Positions 54,301-64,000 of a stretch of 64,000 bases of DNA are shown piece by piece. This DNA is from Ephemerocybe angulata (taxonomy: Eukaryota; Basidiomycota; Agaricomycetes; Agaricales; Psathyrellaceae): NCBI GenBank assembly GCA_013368325.1, contig JAACJK010000058.1, forward strand, positions 930,001 to 994,000, given 5' to 3'. Position 1 is the stretch's first letter, and each line of letters begins with the position of its first letter. The notes below the pieces were generated by a model. That model saw only the letters and a list, made by a program, of their open reading frames with translations. It searched no databases and had not been told where the DNA came from. The position numbers were made by a program, and so were the translations under genes.

Positions 54301-55130
54301 GATACGAGTAGAGGATACCTGGGTGACGTCAGTTCTGCTGCACTTAATGAACTCTGCGCGCTTGCGGGGACCACGCCTTCTCGGTGAGGCCTTGCTCTTA
54401 TCCTTTGCGACCCTCGCTATGAAAAGTGACCTACGGCGAGCTATCGCACGGCGTCACCTACAGATGAGGACCAGCAATCTGGTCGGCAGGCGTGTTTTCC
54501 GAGTGGCCACTGCATGCACCGGTCGGATTGCCGAATCATTGGATCAAATAGGGGCGTTCGGATACGGACGAAATGGGAATCGAACCTCATTCGGAAGCCG
54601 TTCTTGAGCGCTTATTTGCAATCCAGGATGTTGTAGCTCGCAAGCGGGTGAAGAACGAGAGAGAAGGGGAGTTACTGAGGGGAGAAAGGCTTTCTTAAAT
54701 ACTTGTGTGTATGTTTAGATGCACGGTGGAACAGGTCGTCAACGAGAGGTGCGTGCACTGCATGGCCACAATGCTTATCATGATACCTGGGCCTGCTACG
54801 GGCGGCAATCGACGGAGCCCCGCCGAGAGCTGCATTATCCAGTTCTTCTGGCTCATGGCTTCATTCCTAGAATATTGCCTATCCCTGCTATAGCTTCATT
54901 GCTTGTTATCAGTAAAGGTCAAAGCCCCAAAATGCATGAGGACGAAGAACCTGGTCGGAATAACCGGGGAAGTTACGTAACTTTTTTTCTTGGCGTGATA
55001 TCCCGGCTTCAGACAACTCTCCACAACCGCTCTTCCTCCTCAAGAGCAGCCGACTATCTGGACCTACTCATGTGTCAGGACGAACACACTCTGGTATGGG
55101 ATACAAAATGCATTCCTGCGACGCTTGGCA
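51385..55130. other. Large gap without supported genes
   Basis: Nearly 3.75 kb. Many short frames, none with a recognisable domain or a credible splice continuation. A basic minus-strand frame at 52683-52937 ('MPNKRPRVSAKATSDLKRTR', ending in a run of Val and Asp) looks biased toward protein but has no ATG at its open start. It could be an exon of an unrecognised gene or a relic. Direct or inverted copies of the left-half families were not seen here. Confidence 0.4.
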
Positions 55131-55134
55131 CTTA

Positions 55135-55228
55135 TTATCGAGATAGTTATCTTTGATGTTCCTGCTTACATGAGGAGGTCTCTTGAGGAGATAAGCTCCC
55201 CCGAACGGGATAGCTTATTGGACGATAG
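55135..55228 (+). promoter_or_regulatory. GATA-site cluster upstream of the ammonium transporter
   Basis: Six GATA cores in about 95 nt, on both strands: GATAA (complement) at 55135-55139, GATAG at 55142-55146, GATAA (complement) at 55147-55151, GATAAG at 55190-55195, GATAG at 55209-55213 and at 55224-55228. This is 225-320 nt upstream of the ATG at 55454. In fungi such clusters are bound by AreA/Nit2-type GATA factors that switch on nitrogen uptake when ammonium is scarce. Confidence 0.6.
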
Positions 55229-55341
55229 CGGTTTCCCATGCCTAAAGCGCTGTGTCTGCCAACGAAGTCATCCTGAATGGAACTATCTATCTTGCAATCT
55301 GTTACGTCCACCGATTGCCAGTGGGCATCTGGCCCCGGTAC

Positions 55342-55347
55342 TATATA
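55342..55347 (+). promoter_or_regulatory. TATA box of ammonium transporter
   Basis: TATATA at 107 nt before the ATG. The start codon itself lies in 'CACCATGG', a strong initiation context. Confidence 0.5.
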
Positions 55348-55453
55348 GAGAAGCAGTCGACTTCGATTCGTGATCCAGAGATTTCCCTTACCTCCTCAGT
55401 GGACCAGTCCGGCTTTCACCCCCACCGTCGACGTCCCTGATAGCTTGCCCACC

Positions 55454-57251
55454 ATGGTGAACCTGACGTACGACGCCTGTGAGTACTACTGCTCGGCTTT
55501 CGAAGGAGGAATGTATCCTGACCCTCTGTCCTTCCTCGTTGATAGCTGGCGATCTCATTTACTACGATGCTGCGGCGGATGCGACCACCGTGTACAACCT
55601 GGGAGACATGGGCTTCATTATTGTCTCCATGGCCCTTGTCTGGCTCATGATTCCTGGCGTCGGTTTCTTCTACTCCGGCCTGCTGCGGCGGAAGAACGCA
55701 CTGTCGATGATTTATGTGTCTTTGGCCTCAATAGCGGTCGTCAGCTTCCAGGTACGTTATGCCTCACCACAACTGCCACAACAAATATTTCCTTTCTCAT
55801 GTGTGTCTACCAGTGGTTCTTCTGGGGTTTCTCGTTGGCATTTGCGGAGAATGCTAGCCCGTACATTGGCACTCTCAGTAAGCAGAGCTTTCCTGAGCAC
55901 CTGTCTCCCTTTACTTATTCGCTTCCCAGAGTACTTTGGCCTCAAGAACGTCCTCGACGCCCCTTCAATAGGTAGCCCCAAGATTCCGACCCTCCTTTTC
56001 TGCATCTACCAATGCATGTTCGCTTGCATCACGTACGTAGTCTTTTAGTCAACTGCTCGTGGCAGGACAGCCCAAGCTAACATATGTACACAGGGCCGCA
56101 CTCGCTGTCGGTGCCATCGCTGAACGTGGTCGCCTCGGTCCCGTTCTCGTCTTCATCTTCATCTGGACTACCATCGTCTACGACCCCATCGCCTGCTGGA
56201 CATGGAACGCCAAGGGCTGGTCCTTCGTCATGGGCGGTCTCGATTTCGCCGGAGGAACACCCGTCCACATCTCCTCTGGAACTGCCGCCCTCGCCATCTC
56301 CGTCTACCTCGGAAAGCGCCGCGGCTACGGCACCGAGCGCCTCGCCTACAAGCCCCACAACACGACCTACGTCGTCATCGGCACCGTCTTCCTCTGGTTC
56401 GGTTGGTTCGGATTCAACGGAGGTTCGGCCCTCTCTGCCAACCTCCGCGCCGTCCAGGCCTGCATCGTTACCAACCTCGCTGCGTCTGTCGGCGGTATCA
56501 CCTGGATGCTCCTCGATTACCGCATTGAGAGGAAGTGGAGTGCTGTCGGCTTCTGCTCCGGCGCCATCTCTGGCCTCGTCGCTATCACCCCCGGCTCTGG
56601 TTTCGTCGGTGCTCGTAAGTGCTACCTCTCCTCATCATCAGCTGGAGATGCTTATCCGACTGCTCTCTAGCCGCCGCTGTTCTGTTCGGCTTCCTCGGTG
56701 GTGTCGTCTGCAATTTCGCCACCCAGCTCAAGTTCGTTCTCGGATACGATGATGCCCTGGATATCTTCGCCACCCACGGCGTCGGAGGTATCGTCGGTAA
56801 CCTCTTGACCGGTCTTTTCGCCCAGGCCAGCGTCGCCGGCTTCGATGGCTTCACCGTTATTCCTGGAGGCTGGCTCGACCACCACTACATCCAGTTGGCT
56901 CACCAGCTTGCTGATTCTGTTGCTGGCTTGTCTTACTCCTTCGTCGTCACTGTGAGTATCACAAGCTGCCCACTCTGTCATCATGCAAATTTCTGATAAA
57001 CTTTAATTTAGACCATCATCCTCTGGGTCATGCACTTCATCCCCGGCCTTCGTCTCCGCGCTTCAGAGGAAGCAGAGATCCTCGGTATTGATGACGCCGA
57101 GATGGGCGAATTTGCCTACGACTACGTCGGCATCGAGCAGGAGATCGGCCACGACCTCGAGCCCGCTGTCGCCGCTGCCAAGAGCTCCGCATCTCGGAGT
57201 AGCTCGGACGAGAAGGTTCGGGTTGAGCACGAGAGCGAGCCGGCGCAGTAA
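55454..57251 (+). CDS. AMT: Ammonium transporter (AMT/MEP family)
   Basis: Imports ammonium across the plasma membrane. Seven exons (55454-55478, 55546-55751, 55814-55877, 55930-56032, 56094-56614, 56671-56951, 57012-57251) total 1440 nt, 479 residues, in phase throughout. Eleven hydrophobic segments are expected. Family landmarks: 'GDMGFIIVSMALVWLMIPGV', 'GFFYSGLLRRKNALSM', 'WTWNAKGWSFVMGGLDFAGG', the twin pore histidines in 'PVHISSGTAALA' and 'ATHGVGGIVGNLLTGLFA', and 'LWFGWFGFNGGSAL'. The cytosolic C-terminus ('RLRASEEAEILGIDDAEMGE') carries the conserved regulatory motif. It is one of several agaricomycete AMT paralogues; which one I cannot tell. GATA sites upstream suggest nitrogen repression. 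Confidence 0.95.
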
Positions 57252-58543
57252 CTTCCCTTCAGTGTATCATCCTCAGCCCCATCCTAGCCCTTATATCATA
57301 CCTTGCTCTGTGTCATACCCCTCGCTCATTATTTTCATGCATAGTTTCTCGCCTGTTGTGATTCTGTCCTCCTTTTCGGGGAGACTGCGTTGTACACTAT
57401 ATCACCTCCCCACATATGCGTCGGTCTGCTCGTGTAGGACAGTGGGCAGACCTCGTTTGTTGTATTAGACGTCCTCATATATAATATAAATCTGTCTCTA
57501 GAACAACGTCCCATGCATTGGTCTTATCCTTATTCTTATTTTCTAAGTCTCGAACGTTTGCCGAAGACTGAAGTCGTCGAACGGGCATAGGCTTCTAGTG
57601 ATCCGCCCATCATCATCATTGTTCGGGATTAGGCGGATCATAGAACACACAGGGCGGTCGCCGGTCGCCCGACTCTTCCTTCTTCTCGTTCATGACGAAG
57701 TTACGGCTGAGACCTTGCATCGCCATCCTACGGTCTCTCATTCTACGAACCAAGGAATTGATCTTTGAGGAGTAGACTTGGCGCCTCGAGCTGCCAGACA
57801 ACAAACACAACAGTTCAAGCTGCAAGTTGAGCGCCATAGCAATCTTCATCCTTGCATTCTCGAAGTTGGCACCGCCTGCAAGACGACAGTAAGTAATCCT
57901 CCTAGAGTGTACCCGTTAACACCTCGTTTTACAAGATTACAGGCGTCAGGTCCCTATAAACCAACTTCGTCCCACGACAGCCGTGCATTCCTCTGATAGG
58001 GTGCTTGCTCATTGTTCTCTACAAAACGCTAGCCCTGCCTGGGTATCTCATCGACAGCCACGTCAAGCGGTTACTCAAAGGAACACCCAAGTCCCTTGAC
58101 TCTGACGTGTTTTCCCTCTGTACCCGAGTTGGGGGTCATCATTACTCTTGAAAGGGTGCTCCGGCCGGGCACATGGGCTTCCTGAGGCTTAGAGCCGGCG
58201 TCTCGAGCGTAAAGTTACCCAGTGCGGGACACACTCTCCATTCTGGCATCAAAGGCACCACTAAAGGTGGGGAATCTGGGATCTCCACCCTGGAAAATCG
58301 GAAAGAAACGGTGAAAGACGCCGAGAGCTGTTGTCCTCTACTCAATGTCTTTACCTCAACGATCAGCGGCGGCAAGAGAATGGTGGGACCCGCAGGAGTG
58401 TTATAAGTCATCGGTGTCTGCGGAGAGGGATCCTTCTCTGAATGGTTCTCCTTCGTCGCGGTTCTTCCCCTCTGTCTCGGCTTCTTCTTTCACAGGCTCC
58501 CAAGCCTCCTCCTCTCCCGCGAATCGATTCTCGTTGAGCAGCC
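57252..58543. other. Spacer; possible minus-strand exon
   Basis: Contains the AMT trailer. A minus-strand frame at 57616-57849 ('NSLVRRMRDRRMAMQGLSRN', 'CVFYDPPNPEQ') looks like a protein C-terminus. Another minus frame lies at 58142-58411 ('PPLIVEVKTLSRGQQL'). Neither has a recognised family or a convincing 5' end, so no gene is called. Confidence 0.35.
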
Positions 58544-60079
58544 ATGTCGTCACCACCGCCGTTTATGCATGCAATCATACAGGGCTTGACGCATTTCGAG
58601 GTTACAAGATACGCTCAAAGTGAGTGTAGTTGTCTTCGATTCGTCGCGACTACTAACGCGTTCTCAGTGGCCTCAACTTGCATCATCTTCTACGACCATT
58701 GTGCGTGATTTCAACCCATCTCTGAGCATACCCTGACGCGTTCGATAGTGATCACATTTGAGGGAGAGGTGGAACTGATATGGGTACATACACTCGAACG
58801 GCTGCGAGGGGAATCTTGAAGGTTTACGCGTTTTGAATTAGAAAGCCCACTGGTCGATGGGGAAAGTGTTATTTCTCCTTGTGAGTACCAGCTTTGAGCC
58901 CTCCATCCACGTTGCTGATTGCGATCCTCAGAATCGTTACTATCCTGTCGCTTCTGTTGTGTAAGAGCTTATTACACCTCTGTCCCACCCGCTTTAACAT
59001 CCTTTTCCGAATACAGTTTCAATAACTATGGTAAGTGTAACATTCCTGGAGCTGAGCGAAGGAACTTACCTATGGACACAGGATTGTTCAGTCCAACTCT
59101 CACACCTTCAGTACGAAGATCTTTCGATTTCATCCAACGCACCTAACCGTGTCATTAGTTTTGCGCCCGCTTCTTTCAATGGCAAGGATGGACTGGGTTA
59201 ATTGCGTGCATGCTGGCGGAAGGTGCGTTTGCCAGCTCCTTACTCCCCATCTGAACTGTCTCACAACGCGACTCCAGTCATCCTCCAGATGCGCCTTTAC
59301 GCAATGTACTCGCTAAACAAGGCTGTTCTCGCTCTCATGGTCGTATCCTTCGTAGCCTCTACGGTGACATCCGGTTGGATAATGCACACTATACTCGGGA
59401 AGATTACAGGTGAGTAAAGCATAGCATACTCGACGCGCGAAGCATCACCGGTTCTAATGAAACCGAATCGAATGCTCCAGCAACTACCGTGAATATCCCA
59501 AATGGCAAATTCTGCATGCCGATTGGAATCTCCGACCATTTCTACACCTTCTGGATTCCCATGCTCGCATTCGAATTCCTGTTGTGCGTTTTGGCGCTCA
59601 TTCGTGGATTCCAGGCGTTCATCAGCGACGGGTCCCTGTTTCGTCGAGGCAGAGACCTGGTGAGGGTCCTTTTACGGGATTCCGTCCTATACTTCCTTGT
59701 GTAAGTTTCTTTGATGATGGATTCCGAGGACATAATGAACTGACGTTGAGATTAGTATTGGTGCGACCTACATGACTTGCCTGCTCGTATGGATAGCGGG
59801 ACCGGTAAGTCGTCGTTGTCCATCACTCTTCCCAGTGAAGCTTACATATTGTGCCAGACATCGCTCCTGGAAGTACCCATCGGATTCTCAGTCGCCATGT
59901 CATGCGTCCTTGCCAACCGCCTCATCCTCAACGTTCGGGAAATGAACCGCAACCTCGAACGGCCCCAACTCCCTATCCAACAACAAGAAAAGATCCCTGG
60001 TATCACCGATTCCGACTTCATGGACTATTATTATAGCGGTCACAAGATCCGGCCTCGCTTCGCTTCGGCGACTGGTTAG
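58544..60079 (+). CDS. DUF6533-type seven-helix membrane protein 1
   Basis: Twelve small exons splice in phase to 313 residues: 58544-58619, 58668-58700, 58749-58783, 58842-58880, 58932-58960, 59017-59030, 59082-59110, 59159-59222, 59278-59409, 59481-59700, 59756-59804 and 59858-60079. The early 'YDHLITFEGEVELIWKAHWS' and 'GKVLFLLNRYYPV' blocks are the DUF6533 domain common in agaricomycetes. Later: 'QGWTGLIACMLAEVILQMRL', 'YAMYSLNKAVLALMVVSF', 'GISDHFYTFWIPMLAFEFLL', 'RDSVLYFLVIGATYMTCLL'. The cytosolic tail is hydrophilic ('RPQLPIQQQEKIPGITDSDF'). Receptor-like topology is expected, but no ligand or partner is known. Some exons are only 14-29 nt, so the middle of the model needs transcript support. 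Confidence 0.83.
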
Positions 60080-60798
60080 CGAGGGCGAGAGCTCTGGGTT
60101 CAACAATCTTGACCGTTGCATCGATGGGACCAAGCAGAAGAGAACGTCAAAGCAATATTGACGGTCCAAGTAAATGTATTAAGAAAGCGTGTAACAAAAA
60201 AAAACTGGTAACAAAAGGGCAAGGAAAGACGTGGACACAAAAGAGTGGATAAACAAAAGACAGGGTAGGACACGGAAACAAAAATGTACATATAAGAGGG
60301 CGGCGAGACGAGAGATGCGAAAAGAAAGACCATGAACAAATAGAGACAAACGAAGTCGCGAGTTTCTGTAATATACGGGTAATGCCGGAACGCTGAGCTT
60401 TGGTAACCAAGGGTCCCTCACTCAGTTCGAAATGGTCAATTCGTCGCAAATGGTGGACCGACCACCTCCGCCAGAGCCGCCACAGAGCGATACCAGGTCA
60501 AGCTCAGACCTTGGGGAGTACGTTGTGCCCTTCAGGGTTTTGTGAGTTATATACTAGCTACTTTCCCGTTCAAATTCACTTCTCTGCAATGTAAATTATC
60601 TCGCATATCTTGTCTAGTTCATCAATTCCTCCTGCAGCTTGCTTCGTTGAGCCTCCGGTGAAGCTCAAGGAGCATGTTGTAACAAATGGGGATGATGCCA
60701 ATATATTGCGCGATCACTATGATGCCGGGCTTCAGACAGGCAGTCATGTAGGTCTATATAGGGCTTGACCAGTAACCACGACGCACAAGGGCTTGGGA
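60080..60798. other. No supported gene
   Basis: Trailer of the DUF6533 gene, an A-rich run near 60195-60215, and the promoter of the MFS gene. Short minus-strand Phe/Ser-rich frames at 60100-60450 reflect this base bias. Confidence 0.4.
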
Positions 60799-62897
60799 AT
60801 GGCAGACCAGGAGACCTCAGCTTTGCTAGGCTCTGTAGACCCAAAACTCGCCGCAAACTATGGGACCAACAGGCAGACACTGACTGGGGAGTTGCGCATT
60901 GACACGGGTTCGGGAGCAGGAGACTCGCAGGACGACGTCGAGCAACAAGTGTCGGAACCAGCCTCTAAATACCTGGCAGTGGTGCGTGTCCAATTATCAT
61001 CCAATTCATGTGGCATTTTTAACGCTCAAACCTATCCAGGTTCTACCAATGGCTGTTGGGATATTCTTGTGTTCGATGGATGGCACTATCGTCGTTTCTT
61101 GTAAGTTATCTGACTTAACCTGTGCTATCATCCCTTCTTACCCTTCTCAAAGCATACGCTGCTATTGGCAGTGAACTTAACCAGCTACACAATACCAGCT
61201 GGATCGCGACTTCCTACCTATTGACCGTCGCCACCTTCCAGTACGTCGGGATGCACACTGCGGAACACACGCTTACCTCATGTCTCTGCATAGACCGCTA
61301 TACGGAAAGCTGAGCGACATCTTTGGAAGGAAGAGCTGTCTACTCTTCTCCTACATCGTCTTTGCGTTGGGATGCCTCGGATGCGGCCTGTCGCGTAATA
61401 TGAATGAACTTATCGCCAGTCGAGCTTTCTCAGGCATTGGTGGTGGGGGTATGCAGACGTATGTGACTTCCAATACCCTTGTCGCGTCCTGTACTCACTT
61501 CCAGTCCGACAGTATTGTCAGTATCATTGTTTCTGACGTTGTACCCCTCCGTTCCCGTGGTACTTGGCAAGGAGTCTTGAACATCATCTGGGCATCTGGA
61601 AACGCGACGGGAGCGTCCCTAGGTGGATACCTGGCCGACACCATTGGATGGCGATGGTAAGTGCTTCATAATACGACCTTGTCTCGTTTAAATCTCAGCC
61701 CACATGCAGGGCGTTCTTGTTGCAGGTGCCCATTGCTCTTATCGCATTTGCCGCAGCAGGTATCTCGCTCCGCCTCCCAACCGTGGACTCCGGAGACTTC
61801 TATACGAAGATTCGGAGAGTCGACTTCCTCGGTGCTGTAACCCTGATCTCCACCATCTTCGCCTTGCTCCTTGGTTTAGATCGTGGCGGAAATGTTGGGT
61901 GGACAGACCCCATTGCGCGGTACTCCCTATCTGCCTTCGTTTTCTTTGCGAGCATCTTTGCTTTCGTTGAGATGGAGTGGGCGAAGGAGCCATTTGCACC
62001 AAAGCGAATCATTGTCAACCGGTCGTTGATTGCGAGCTACCTGGTAAACTTCTTCGGGATCGCTGCATCTTTTGCTGTGATATTCCACGTACCACTATAC
62101 CTGCAAGCAGTCCAGGAAAAAACAGCGTCTCAAGCTAGCCTGTGGCTTATTCTCGGTGTTCTGGGTGCTGTCTTTGGGTCCCTGTGCGGTGGTCTAATCA
62201 TCCAGGCTACGGGCAAGTACTACGTTTTGACATCGGGAGCGTACCTCCTTTTCTTTATAGGCACGACCATCTTGACCTTGACCTCCGGAGTTCTGGTGAC
62301 CTCGCCAATCTTGATTGGGCTTGGTGAGTACACTATGTATTCATCCTAAAAAGACCCCTGGTTTGACTCGTGGTCATTTAGGTCTCTTCTTATCGAGCAT
62401 AGGAAACGGAACCGGAGTGACGACCTCATTGGTCTCCCTCATCGCGAACGCAGGCCAAGAAGACCAAGCCATTGCTACAGCTGGTAAGTAGTGGCACGAA
62501 CTGCTGTATCTTCCTCGCTGAACTGTCGAATAGTGTCCTACCTGTTCCGCTCTTTGGGGTCCGTTGTAGGCTTGTCGCTAGGCAGTACTATCGTCCAGGC
62601 AACATTGCGTTCCACTCTCTTCGAGCGACTGCATGGAAGCCAAGATATCGACGAGGTTGGTATTCCAAGTTATCTACTATTCTCACCACTCTGACCGCGA
62701 CTTCTTCTCAGATTGTGCGCCGCGTGCGTGAGTCTCTAAGCTATCTTGACGAGCTGGACCCTGCAACCCGAAACATCGTTCGAAGTTCTTACGCAACAGC
62801 AATTCAAGCCACCTATTGGTTTAGTGTTGTCATTGCGGGACTAGCATTCCTTGCCTCCCTCTTTATCAAGAAGAAACCTCTTCCTAGCAAGAAGTGA
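60799..62897 (+). CDS. MFS transporter, DHA2 / vacuolar basic amino acid type
   Basis: Nine exons (60799-60981, 61040-61100, 61153-61240, 61294-61458, 61513-61656, 61710-62323, 62382-62483, 62534-62655, 62712-62897) give 554 residues in frame. 'MADQETSALLGS' opens a hydrophilic tail. Then 'VLPMAVGIFLCSMDGTIVVS' is helix 1, and 'PLYGKLSDIFGRKS' is the loop 2-3 motif A. 'IIWASGNATGASLGGYLADTI' and 'GWRWAFLLQVPIALIAFAAA' carry the antiporter-type motifs. About 14 helices, as in DHA2 carriers such as S. pombe Fnx1 and yeast Vba proteins, which move basic amino acids or drugs into vacuoles or out of cells. The substrate is not predictable here. Flanked by two inverted DUF6533 genes. Confidence 0.9.
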
Positions 62898-63066
62898 AGG
62901 TCGGTGGATTCAGTAGAAGCTACATTCTATATATAAGGTACCCGGATAACTTACAAGGTCCACTGGATAGATGTGAATAAAATTACAATTATGCATACAA
63001 CATTAGAGGTTCAAAGACTCATAGTCGGGTAAGGAACGTGTTACGTATCGAAAGGAATGGTCGTAT

Positions 63067-64000
63067 TCAACGTCTCGAAATGCCGGCTTTCTTGCTCAGA
63101 GAAGGGGCAGAACGGAGTCTTCGAAGTTTGCCCATTTCGATAGGGTTAAGGCCCCCTTCGTCAGCGAAGCTAACGTTGCTGCGAACATACTTGGACCCCA
63201 CTGGTGGTTGCTCCGTGTCCCATTTGACAGATTGCTGCGATATGGCTCCTGCTGGGAGTGAAACGCGATCAGCTCTGAGCTCCCGGACGTTGAGGATAAT
63301 CCGGTTTCCGAGGACGCAGGACACGGCGACCGTGAAGGTGATCGGAACCTCCAAGAGCGTTACCTACACCCGAGTTAGACGAGAGACGAACATAAGAGAA
63401 GACCGATGCGTACTGGTGCCAGCAGCCACAGGAGCAAACAAGTCATGTACGTGGCACAGATCCTGGACAATCGGGAGATAAGCGACTTGCCCGGCGATGG
63501 GGTATGTGCAGGGGACGTACACCACGAAGTAGATCACAGAATCTCGGAATAGAACGACGACCAAACGTTGGCCCGTTCGAATGAGTGAACCATTGCTGAC
63601 GAACGTGGAAAAGCCACGGGCAAGGGCAAGGGTGCACAGAAGGAGCTCAAAGAGCAGCATCGGTATCCAGAGGGTATAAAAATGGCTTGAGATCCCTACT
63701 GGCATGCAAAACATGCCTCCTGGAACATGGACGGCCAACGCTACGCAGTATCAGTTGCGTATATCGTGATACCCAGTCAAAGGAGAACTCACGAGTCATC
63801 TTGATTAGAGTGGTACCCATAATCCAGCCTGAAATCGCTATCGAGGCTGCGAATGATATTGTCATAAATGCGAGAACCTTTCTGTCCAGGGAGTACATGG
63901 CGTATATTCGCATTTGCAGAATGACTAGGGGACTAATCAGCTCTGGACTGTGAGATAAACAGACAGGCTAGAGTATACGTTACCTTCGGAGATGAGGCAT
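63067..64000 (-). CDS. DUF6533-type membrane protein 2, 3' part (cut by window edge)
   Basis: Partial, running in from the right edge: exons 64000-63984 (partial), 63924-63793, 63740-63521, 63462-63414 and 63363-63067. The 132, 220 and 49-nt exons have exactly the lengths and phases of exons 9-11 of the copy at 58544-60079. Blocks: 'VILQMRIYAMYSLDRKVLAF', 'GISSHFYTLWIPMLLFELLL', 'RDSVIYFVVICATYMTCLLL', 'LLEVPITFTVAVSCVLGNRI'. The C-terminal tail is longer and basic ('LRRLRSAPSLSKKAGISRR'). The first exons, including the DUF6533 domain itself, lie to the right of the window. Confidence 0.82.

Noticed and set aside
54570..54660. 'GAATCGAACC' resembling the complement of a tRNA T-arm
   Set aside because: The complement gives GGTTCGATTCC, but the T-stem does not pair and no matching acceptor stem or D-arm is found about 70 nt upstream.
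1..64000. CRISPR arrays, rRNA, operons
   Set aside because: Spliced eukaryotic genes throughout; no regular short repeats with spacers and no rRNA-like sequence seen.

Overview
This window is nuclear DNA of a filamentous basidiomycete, most likely an Agaricomycete. The reading frames are cut by many 45-65 nt GT-AG introns. ATP-citrate lyase is one fused chain, as in basidiomycetes and animals and unlike the two-subunit ascomycete enzyme. The gene content is also typical of mushroom-forming fungi: a NACHT STAND protein with the 'CHPETR' lead-in, DUF6533 seven-helix proteins, PLAC8 proteins, tandem F-box paralogues, and large families of unknown proteins. Every call rests on reading the sequence and on remembered family features; no database search was run.

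Layout. 1-5 kb: the edge of a membrane-ankyrin gene and two diverged members of an unknown family I call A. 6.4-10.4 kb: a complete seven-exon ATP-citrate lyase gene, the one clear housekeeping gene of the left half. 10.4-13.4 kb: gene-poor, with decayed repeats. 13.5-15.6 kb: a NACHT STAND gene. 16.3-20.7 kb: a complete membrane-ankyrin gene whose 5' half is an inverted copy of positions 1-1715. 20.9-22.8 kb: a deletion scar of the STAND locus and a family B pseudogene. 23.1-39.15 kb: a large inverted duplication. Its arms (about 6 kb each) carry three co-duplicated unknown families A, B and C; its centre (3.9 kb) holds a DUF2264 glycoside-hydrolase-like gene and an extra A copy. 40.4-43.0 kb: two PLAC8 genes. 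43.7-49.9 kb: three tandem F-box genes. 50.3-51.4 kb: a predicted mitochondrial protein. 51.4-55.1 kb: no supported gene. 55.4-57.3 kb: an ammonium transporter behind a cluster of GATA sites. 58.5-64 kb: two DUF6533 membrane proteins in opposite orientation flanking a DHA2-type MFS transporter.

How it fits together. ATP-citrate lyase makes cytosolic acetyl-CoA and the ammonium transporter brings in nitrogen; these are core metabolism. Most of the rest looks like a lineage-specific, fast-changing region in which the same unknown families recur as intact genes, pseudogenes and fragments, repeatedly in inverted or converging pairs. The A/B/C palindrome is the best candidate for something not previously described: three uncharacterised families kept together through an inverted duplication, with a stretch of A almost identical between arms although the rest has diverged, which suggests gene conversion.
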